This document shows positions 55,341-64,000 of a DNA stretch of 64,000 bases, one piece after another. The notes beneath the pieces were generated by a model, which was not told the origin of the DNA, did no database searches, and saw only the letters and a program-made list of their open reading frames with translations. Position 1 is the first letter of the stretch. Each line of letters starts with the position of its first letter. A program made the position numbers and the translations under genes. The stretch is from Ficedula albicollis (lineage: Eukaryota; Chordata; Aves; Passeriformes; Muscicapidae), in assembly GCF_000247815.1 (NCBI RefSeq), contig NC_021671.1:21008038-21072037 (forward strand), written 5' to 3'.

Positions 55341-57249
55341 ATGGCCATGTTGCAGAATGTTTTCTTTCCTTAAATTTGGAAGCACCAAAAATTATAGATC
55401 TGGTTGCTTCTCACGAAACTGTGAAAGAAGTGTGGATAAAAACCTAATTTCTTGTTGACTGATAAGGAATCAAGTTATTACATTGCTGCATCTGCTATTT
55501 GATCCATTGATGTTGTTAGAAAATTGAGACTGAGGGAAATTATCTTTCTTTAGCTTGGACAGAAATGAAGAAGGGTCTGCTGCAGGCCAGGGCAGATCTC
55601 TGCTGATGGGGAAGGACCTGAACATGATTTTAACCTGGTAAACTAGTGCTGCCTTCTGTATTCCCAGGTGTGGTTTGGGGACTAGGATGAGCCGGGGGTA
55701 ATCCCTGCAAGAGATTGTGCCTGTGGCCACCCTGTTTCAGAGAGCATGGGAATTTAGCAATGTGAATGTGAGATATTCCATGCCTGTTTGCTGAGTGCCA
55801 GGGAGCAAACTCAGGCTCATTTAATTGACTCACATAATGTAGGCACTGTGCCCCTACAAAATGCTAAGAAAACATTGGTATTTACCCATTCTGGATTTTT
55901 CAACCCTAGCAAGGCAATGAGCAGCAGTAGCACACCTGGTGAATATTTTACAGCACAGGTCTTTGGAAGTACCACTGCTCTTGGCTGCATCTACAATGAT
56001 TCTTGTAAAGGACAGTAAAAACAACCTTAGTCAGGAAAAAAACAGCAGATGGGACAGGGATTCAATATTGTATTTAACTGGGAAGATAATATTACTCTGC
56101 AGGCTGGACTGGGGGGAGGGAAACTTGGATTGCTACCTGACTGCATTATTGACTCTCAGGGTGACTTTGAGGCAGATACTTCAGTTTTCAGAAGTGAGTA
56201 ATGAGTTTTCCTGCTAGCTGGACACACTTCATGGGGTCATAATTTCATCCCTAAAATGGTGGCCCTCTGTACACCTGAGGCTGTAATTTTCTCAGGTTTG
56301 AATCTATAACATGGGAAAGCTTATAAAGGCACTTTCCTCATCCTTCTTTTACTGTTCTAATGTACTGTAATTTTTTTTTGCAACCAGAAATGCTGGCTAT
56401 TGTGTGTGGAAGGTAGTGATCTCAAACACAGCTTCCTAATCCCACATTTTGGGTGGCAGAGTATACTTGTGATCCTTAAAATAGTGTTCAGGTTATTTAT
56501 AGGAACTATATAATTTATTTTTACGACTGATGCATATAAATCAACACGCAAATAAAAAAGGTTGAAATCTATAAAACAAACTTCCTACATGAGGAAAAAA
56601 CACAAATGCATACTTTAATACAGTTTACACAACAATAAAGTGTTAATAGCTCAGCTTTTGTACAGTTTTGGAAAGGAATTTAAGCAGACTTGGTAAACTA
56701 TAGGTTGAAAGTAAAAAAAGCCCTGTAAAAATACAGATTCATTACTGTTTAATTTCTACTGACTTTCCAAAGCTTGACTCAACTTATGTTTTTATTACAA
56801 GCAATTATCTTATTTAATAACTTCAGTCTATAGGTAAGACGTGTGCAGGTATGATTTTAATTTTATAAATCTACTTTAAATGAGAAACTTCTAGCCAGCA
56901 AAATCATCTATAAACCAATAACTGCGATAACTTTTGGACCACATGGGGATTATGATTTTTGTGAGTTTTTTCATTGGTAAAAGGGATCGTTAAAAATAAT
57001 TTTGACAAAACTCAAGTGTGTATGTGCCCTTTTGCTGTCTGTTGTGATTGTCAGATGTCATGCATGTGTGGGAACCCTGTGTGGTACCAAGAATGTGAGG
57101 GGTGGAGGAGTGGCAGTGAGCTCCCCAAAAGCCTGAAAATGCTGGTTGCCTTCAGCACTAAAAGTCTATGATGGTGAAGCTTCAGAATAACTTGTCTATT
57201 TTTATTTTTTCTAAGTTTGATGCTTGTTATTTTTACAGGTATATGAAAC
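55341..57249. other. Non-coding stretch, nothing recognised
   Basis: Short open frames only (under 95 codons), with no repeat family or RNA gene. Confidence 0.65.
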
Positions 57250-57371
57250 CATAATCACTCATATTACTGGTTTACTTAGGTGGAAAGTTAGTTCAGCCAG
57301 GGAGTTGGTTCATAATCACTCATATTACTGGTTTACTTAGGTTGGAAAGTTAGTTCAGCCAGGGAATTGGT
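57250..57371. repeat. Direct tandem duplication, two copies of a 61-bp unit
   Basis: Copy 1 is 57250-57310 and copy 2 is 57311-57371, both starting cataatcactcatattactg and ending ttcagccaggga-ttggt. They differ by a one-base indel (aggtgg/aggttgg) and one substitution. Confidence 0.95.
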
Positions 57372-60300
57372 CTACTCTTCTGAAGCTCTTGGTGATAAAA
57401 TTGTATTTCCTGTATGGGTCTGGGTGCAATGCCATTTGATCTAATTAAAATGATCTTGACAAATAAATTTTCACACATTTTAATTTTTGGAGCCTGATCT
57501 GACATTCCTTGTCTAGTCGGTCTTAAATTAAATTTGTTGGAAAAAACCATGCAAAAAATAAAAACCAGATTTTTTTTTTTGTAAGAGTGTTTCTTAATAA
57601 CAACAGCAACAAAAGACATTCTGCATTCTTTTTTACCTATGATGTTTCTCTGAAATCTGATTCTTTGAGATTCTGATGCTAGACTTCATCTGTAAGGTAG
57701 TAGTTATTTTCTTAATCACATTTAATTGAAAACCCAGACTTCCTTCAACAACATCATGGCTTTCTCAAGTTAATTTAACATAGATTTGCTGGCCTCATTG
57801 TCACTCTGAATGTCCTTCCTATAAGCCTTCTCATGGAATAGCAACTCCTAAGCAAAATTAGGAAATGTGAAAAGCAGTGAAGGAAATGGAGGTTGTGTAT
57901 AACAATGGTATTGCTAACTGAAATTAGAAGTGACTCAGTTGTATATTTCTACAGATAAAAAGAAGCATGGGCTAGGTTTTGCAATTTCATTGCATATAAA
58001 GAAAAAATACTGGAAGTTTTTCCTGAAGTAATTTAGATTATGCTGTTTATGGCTCAGTCACTTAGGGAAGAGAGAGTTAATTATTTCTCTAGAAAGCAAA
58101 ATGTCATGATGTTGTTATTATCCAAGAATGCAGGGCACACACTGAATTCATGCCCTTGATCAATGGATGTCCTGAGGATTTGTTTTGCTGGTAGATTCCC
58201 AAGGGAAAGTCCCATGCCCACATCTGATATTTTCTCCAAACACAAATAAGTTCAAAAGAAGTGTTTTTAAAAAGGGTGATTTTCACAACCCTCTCTGCTA
58301 GACGGAGAGGACTTTTCCCCTAAGACCGTGGGTCAGAAAAGGACATAACCACTCAGGCAATCTGTGGAGCTCTAAAATCCTTGTTTTCCATCACACAGAT
58401 ATTAGTGCTGTTTGGGATCCCTTGCTGGAGTGCCATGTAAGCTAAACTGGAAGTTGCTTGTTGGGGTAGGGGACAGTGGGCTGGGACTGCTTGCTTGAGC
58501 CACTGAGATCATCCCAGGATTTGCACAGCCTACACTCAGTTTAAGTACATTAGAAATGGTACAGATAATAGAAATGATCTGAAGAAAACAATGAAAGGAT
58601 ATTTAAGAGTTCTCTGTAGGGTCTTTTTTTTTTTTTAAATAACATCTCAATATAAGCTCTATTTATAATAAAACACTTGCTTTGACAGGTCTGAAAATAT
58701 TACTATTTTAAAAGGCCGACAAGACTTAATGTTGGCTTGGACCATCGTTTTCTTTTTATTATTGCAAAGATATTTCTCTGCCTTTCTTTGTTAAACTAAC
58801 TTAATTGAGAATCCAAATAGCACCCTTGAGACGACCATAGGCGCTGAAGGCAACTGCATATTAGTGCAAAATCATCCTGTTATCAAAAATAAATCATGGC
58901 CTTTCTCATTCACAGGGGCTCTTTAAGTGGTTTCTCTTGGGGTTTTTTTATGACTTTTCTTCTGTATGAAGACTTGACAGCTGATAATGAAAATCATTTA
59001 TAGTTCAGATTGCCTGGATGATGAGGGGGAGACAAACCTGACTTCATTTTGGGAATTCAGCATTTGGGAAACTACCATGATCAAATGTACACTGCACAAA
59101 AGGAAAATTTTAAGGACCTTTTATTGATGGTTATGTGGGATATTCAAAAGGTGCTGCCTGCTTAATACAGCTTTTGTATAAAATAATGGATCACTTATGA
59201 TCAGTAAAATACTGAAAGGTTCATAAAGTGTCAAATGTCACTGGGAAACTGAGACTTCTATTTCACAAAGCAGGAAGAATTGATCTTGCAGAAATATTCT
59301 CTTTCAATGATTTCTCTTATTTAAGAGAAAATGTTATATTTAAGGGGCAGTGTTGGAGTCTGAGGCAAGAAAATTACTCTTGGAGGTAATTTATTGCTGA
59401 AGTGGGAGGTTTTTTTCTAGCTCAAACTATTCACTGTAAGTAGTATTATGAGTCTCATTTCTATTACACCAGACAGTGCTTGGTTTTGCAAATGAAAATA
59501 AAAATGGGTCAACATCAAGCGCAATGTGAGAAATGACAAAAGTTATTTTTTGTCTTTGTAAGGACTGTGATAGACAGTTATGGATTATTAGGTCATATAT
59601 TGCCATTGTTTGTGCAGTACAGAAGAGGTGAAAGCCACTCAAGAGGACAAAACTGCAGCTGGGAGGAGCGGCCCTTGTGGTCAGTGTGTCTCTGCTGCTG
59701 GCACTGCCCACCAGCTGTCCCACCTTCAGCAGGCAGCTCCCAGTGGAGCACACTGTCCTGCCCCCATGGACTCACGCTCCTGTGAAATGCTCTCCACCCC
59801 TTTGGGATGTGAGTGGGCATCCATTCCTCCATTCCAGGCTGCACACCACCAGCACCACATGTAAGGCAGCTCTGAGACATGGCAGAGAGGAGGGGAGGCC
59901 AAGCAGTGCTGTGTGGAAAGATATTTGCCCTCTGGATGACACCAGATTTGGGGAGCTGGAATTGGTTTCTATGTTCCCTCTTGCTCCTTCATGTGGCTGC
60001 TGTCTTCCTCCTCTCTGTTCACTGGATCAGGATGAAACAGAATGGGATTCTGCTTTATTTCTCCTCTGTCTGCCCTCCCACGCCTCCACATTAGATGTGG
60101 GACTTCCCATTAGCATCACTTAATCCAACCCTGCAGTGGTTTTTAAGGCATGGAGAAAATGTGTCCCTCACTGAGATGCTTTTTTTTTTCAGAGAAATGG
60201 GGATCTTTCTGTGAGACAACCACTCTTTGGAAGGTGTGGCTCTGACATGACAGTCCTAGAAGGTTTGGTTATTCCTGCTTTAATCAGCAGGTTGGCCCAA

Positions 60301-60858
60301 ATGACCTTTGTGCCTAAATCCATCTGTTGTATGCAATTCCATAGTGGCTGCTGAGAGGGGTAAAGAAACCCACCACAAAACAACAAGATACAGAGAATTG
60401 GAAGATAAGGACTTAGAATTTGCAGTTGTTAAATGTTGGGATGGTGAGGCAGGATTGTTGTTGCTGTACTTTCCTGGGGAATGAAAACACAACACTCCTG
60501 GGTGAAACCTGTGCTGAGAAGCATTCTCAGTGTGTCACACAGTACTCCTGAGGTATCAATGACTTATTTATTGTCACAACTTCAGCCACACAATATTGCT
60601 TAATTAAATAATGCAAGCATTTGCATCTGTGCGCACCATTTGAACCTTTTCAACCAGCTGACACTTGAGATGGGAATTTTGTCAGTGTGAATTCTAAACA
60701 TGAACAGGGAAAATGTTACATTTTTGAAACATCTGTAATCATTTGTGTGCCATATAAGTTAATTGGCTGTGTATGGATTTTAAGCAGTTCACTCCTCTTC
60801 TGTTATGTTCTGACAGTGTATGCTTTGCATTCTTGAAACCTTTATAATTTTCTTAGCG
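57372..60858. other. Non-coding stretch with possible conserved-element interval
   Basis: No gene recognised. A GC-richer patch at 59640-59870 produces overlapping frames in four frames and is not called as coding. The interval 58690-59050 has the look of a regulatory element and is listed as a finding. Confidence 0.55.
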
Positions 60859-61070
60859 TTTCTAGAAGCAACCTGAAATCCAACTAAATTATGTTCATAA
60901 TTCAATAACATAGCTATTATCTGCCTGCTTTCTATTATTTTTTACTATATCTTTGGTGAAAAGATTTCTAGAAGCAACCTGAAATCCAACTAAATTATGT
61001 TCAAAATTCAATAACATAGCTATTATCTGCCTGCTTTTTATTATTTTTTACTATATCTCTGGTGAAAAGA
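60859..61070. repeat. Direct tandem duplication, two copies of a 106-bp unit
   Basis: Copy 1 is 60859-60964 and copy 2 is 60965-61070, both starting tttctagaagcaacctgaaa and ending ggtgaaaaga. Three substitutions were seen (tcataatt/tcaaaatt, ctttcta/cttttta, tctttgg/tctctgg). Confidence 0.96.
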
Positions 61071-62228
61071 GGAAAAAATATATCAATGGGGGTTAAGACC
61101 TGATGGTATGACTTTTAGGTAATGGTATAAAAATACAGCAGGAAATTAGTGAAAAAGCATCTTGTATTTCCTTACAAAGGAAACAAACCTGTGGATAGAA
61201 ATATGGAGTCCAGTCAGAGAAGCAGAGTATCTATTCTTACTAAAAAGTACAGATTGGCTGCAGGGCTTGAGGTCAAATTGAGCAAAAATAAAAACCTTGT
61301 GTTACCAAATCAAGAGTGTGCACAAGAGAGGTTTTCCATGCTGGAATTATTTTGCAAGTAATTTGCATCAAAATTTCAGATTTTGGTTAGTAAGAACTAA
61401 GTATCCACCAAGAACCAACCAGTATAGACAAACACTGGCTTTTATTTTTTTTTCTTTCACTTGATTTATGGTCACTAGTAATAAAAAGTTATCCAGGAGG
61501 TAAATTACTTTATTATTCCTCATTACAGTCCCTTTCTCCTGCTGGTTTTCTTTTTTGCTCTGTCTATAATCTGATGCTGGCTGCAGTGAAAGATGATGTC
61601 TTTAGCTGTGCCACGTGAGTTCTTTTAAATCCTCCTTTTCCTTGAGCAGCAAGATAATTGATTCCTTCTCCTAAGATGTAAACCTCACAGCTTTCCTTGT
61701 CTCAAGTATAGCTACAGTAATTTAAAAAAGAATATGTGTCTTACCTTGGTGCAATGTGCTCTCATTCCTGGACCTCTTCTTCTTCTGTGTTTTAATTGGC
61801 AGTAATCTGAAACTGAACAGTCACTTAGGCATAGTGGGAGTATGGAATTGTATGCACATGGGCTTATATGGAGTCTGGGAACTTGACTGTATTCAGCATC
61901 AAACTGTAAGATTCTGAGAGTAAAAATAACCATGACAATTAGGTGTCTCGTAAAAAGTCAAGAGACAAAGCCTTTCATTGTAGACTTCCCAATGCCTATC
62001 AAAGGAGATTGACAACACTAATAAACTGATTCCTGCTTGGTGTCTCATGTGCAACATGTAGTTATGAACATCTTGCACTATTGTTCTTCCCTCTGGCAAG
62101 CTTTGAGAAGGCTGAGGGTGCTGTGGAAATGAAAAGCAAAGGGCAGAGGTGCTTGCTCATCCTCAGCTGGGGCTCAGGCATGGAGGCTGCAAGGGGCTGG
62201 GGGGCCTGTGCTGCTGCTTGTATAACTA
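61071..62228. other. Non-coding stretch, nothing recognised
   Basis: AT-rich, with open frames under 75 codons and no recognised repeat or RNA gene. Confidence 0.65.
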
Positions 62229-62484
62229 AGATTTTTTTTGTTGAGTTTTGGGGTTTTTTTTGGTTTTTTTTATTTTTTTTTTTTTGTTGGTTGGTTGGTT
62301 TGGGGCTTTCTGTTTTGCCTTTTCTGTTTGGAACTTTTTTTTTTTTTTTTTTTTTTTTTTTGTTTTTTTTTTTTTTTTTTTTTTTTGGTTGGTTGGTTGG
62401 TTTGGGGCTTTCTGTTTTGCCTTTTCTGTTTGGAACTTTTTTTTTTTGTTTCTTGGTATGTTTTTGTTTTGTTTTGTTGGTTTT
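62229..62484. repeat. T-rich low-complexity block with duplicated 102-bp unit
   Basis: Poly-T runs flank two copies of a TTGG-repeat segment followed by tttggggctttctgttttgc and cttttctgtttggaac (gggg at 62302 and 62404, so a 102-bp offset). The intervening T tract is more than 40 bases with a single G. The Phe-rich and Lys-rich open frames over it are artefacts of low complexity. Confidence 0.95.
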
Positions 62485-62522
62485 TTGAGTGTTGAACATC
62501 AGTTAATTTGTTAATTTCACAG

Positions 62523-62689
62523 GTGTTTAAGTGAATGACAAACTGATTCAATAGCTACTCGCTGCTTGAGTCTGATTTCATACAGAACAGAAATTGATGA
62601 AGAGACCAAACATCATGGGCCATGCCAAAAGTCAGCTCAAATTCAAGCAGTGAAGAGCTATTGAATCAGTTTGTCATTCCCTTAGACAC
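62523..62689. repeat. Long inverted repeat (53-nt arms, 61-nt loop)
   Basis: Arm 1 (62523-62575) and arm 2 (62637-62689) are reverse complements at 46 of 53 positions. A perfect 24-base core pairs 62533-62556 with 62656-62679 (gaatgacaaactgattcaat... in arm 1). Several mismatches would be G-U pairs in RNA. It could be a small MITE-like element, a hairpin-RNA source, or a chance inverted duplication. No target-site duplication or coding content was seen. Confidence 0.9.
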
Positions 62690-64000
62690 TCAGACCTGAC
62701 TCTCAGAATTGGAATGTACTTGTCAGAAAAAAAAAAAAATTATGAGCTTGCTTGTATGTTTTTATTTATTTTATTGGGTTTTTCTAATGAAGTACATAAG
62801 GATGATGACTAACTGGAATACTACTATGCTGTAAGTCCCATCTGCTGGTGAATAACTGAAATGATGAGCAGCTGAGCCAGGTCCTTGTGCTGCCTGGTAA
62901 TTGATCAGGAATATTGTATCTGCCACGAAGTGTTTGTTTTCTCTGTAGTGGCTGATGGTTTCTGTCTGGTAACAGGACAAAATCAACCATCCAAAACATT
63001 TCAAACTATCAGCAAGAATTAGTGATTAGCCTCTACATGAGCCTAGCAATAAATCTGCTCTGTTCCTCTTTGGTCTCTGTGACAGCTAGCGACAGAGAGA
63101 CTCTCGACGTAATTGTTATGACTGCTGCATGCCCCTGCCTTTTCTCCCTGCTATTTGTTCATTAAAGATAAGTGCTCTCTCTCTGAGACTGGTTAAATGC
63201 TGCTGCTTTCAGTATCTTACTGTCTTTTTCTCCTCTTAGCACTTCAAACTTTCACACTGTTCCAGTTATTAGCTTTGCTCAGAGTATATTCTCAGGTAAT
63301 CCTCGGAATGCCTCCCTGAATCAGTATTACTTTCAGATTTAATATTGAAATTCAAGATTAGGATACCAGAATGTAAGAGTAAGCAGCATTCGAGTTTGTT
63401 CTGGACTCTCAAATAAATGGGCATCAGCAAGAGCAGGAAACTATTTCTCCATTTGCTGTTCTGTCTGCTATTTACCTTCAGATATTGAAGCTTTTAGAAC
63501 CCTGTGAGGACACAGGACTCAAAGCATCAACATTTTCTTGCTACCTTTTCAGTTGTGGTCATGTTTCTTAGCTTTGTTTCCCCTGCATGATGAGTCACAA
63601 GTACAGCTGTGGTCTGAGCTGCTGCACAGCTGCTGCTCCCTGGTCCTGCTCGTGCAGCATCCTTGGCTGCTGAACCTTTCTGGGTACCACCTGTGCTCCA
63701 TGCAGGACCTGCTCTGGGCTCCAGGGCTCTGCTCTCTGTGTCTGGAAATTGTAAAAGCCAAAGGGAATTCCTAAAGCTTCCTAATTCCTAAAATATGAAC
63801 TCCTACCAAATGCATAATTCTATGGACACTTCTGTTGAAAGCACCAATTTTTTGGAAAAAAAAAAAAAAGGAGACTACTTACCAAGTACTTTCTAAATTG
63901 TAAATGAAATTAATTAGTTGCCTATTTTTATAATTAGTCTTTCAAAAATTATATGACCCTGAGGTAAGTGAGAGAAATTCTTTTGGATTAAACTGGTTAC
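62690..64000. other. Non-coding stretch to the window end
   Basis: A-runs occur at 62728-62740 and 63857-63869. No gene, RNA or repeat family was recognised, and the short overlapping frames at 62771-63004 and 63538-63774 lack any recognisable domain. Confidence 0.6.

Noticed and set aside
59640..59870. GC-richer patch with open frames in several frames, possible exon
   Set aside because: Frames on both strands are equally open, there is no consistent splice context, and no protein family is recognised.
62062..62551. Phe-rich and Lys-rich frames of 85-145 codons
   Set aside because: Produced by poly-T/poly-A low complexity and the 102-bp duplication.

Overview
The window looks like vertebrate, most likely bird and probably songbird, nuclear DNA. 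It is AT-rich with long stretches lacking sustained reading frames, which are typical of intron or intergenic DNA. It carries a CR1-type LINE 3' end in antisense (5071-5500), a probable second, much older CR1-like relic (21850-22340), and a degraded LTR that resembles passerine endogenous retrovirus LTRs (52227-52911). Nothing bacterial, phage or plasmid-like was seen: no operons, CRISPR array, rRNA or tRNA.

The only gene-like landmark is a CpG-rich island at about 29397-30062. It holds a TATA-like box, an eight-unit GC-rich minisatellite, an uninterrupted run of 296 C, and a short candidate first coding exon. That exon has a strong-context ATG, four codons (Met-Glu-Glu-Gln) and a GT donor at 29930. 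If it is real, the gene runs on the + strand and the remaining 34 kb is probably intron 1 or intergenic. I could not identify the gene and see no convincing second exon.

Region by region: 1-3.7 kb is AT-rich with a 257-bp tandem duplication. 3.7-4.4 kb is a TCTA microsatellite arranged in a 33-bp higher-order period. 5.07-5.5 kb is the CR1 relic, with an (AGATT)n expansion and internal duplications. 5.5-29.3 kb is mostly featureless DNA with a triplicated 150-bp block, a 151-bp duplication, a 68-bp duplication and the old CR1-like relic. 29.4-30.1 kb is the CpG island. 30-52 kb is non-coding with several short tandem duplications, including a 275-bp block rich in transcription-factor-like motifs. 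52.2-52.9 kb is the LTR relic. 53-64 kb is non-coding with further duplications, a T-rich duplicated block, and a long inverted repeat (62523-62689) able to fold as a 53-bp-arm hairpin.

The most striking overall pattern is the number of short direct tandem duplications (about 56-275 bp, nearly identical) spread over the window. No previously undescribed multi-gene system is visible. The points worth following up are the poly-C promoter tract, the higher-order microsatellite, the duplicated enhancer-like block and the hairpin.
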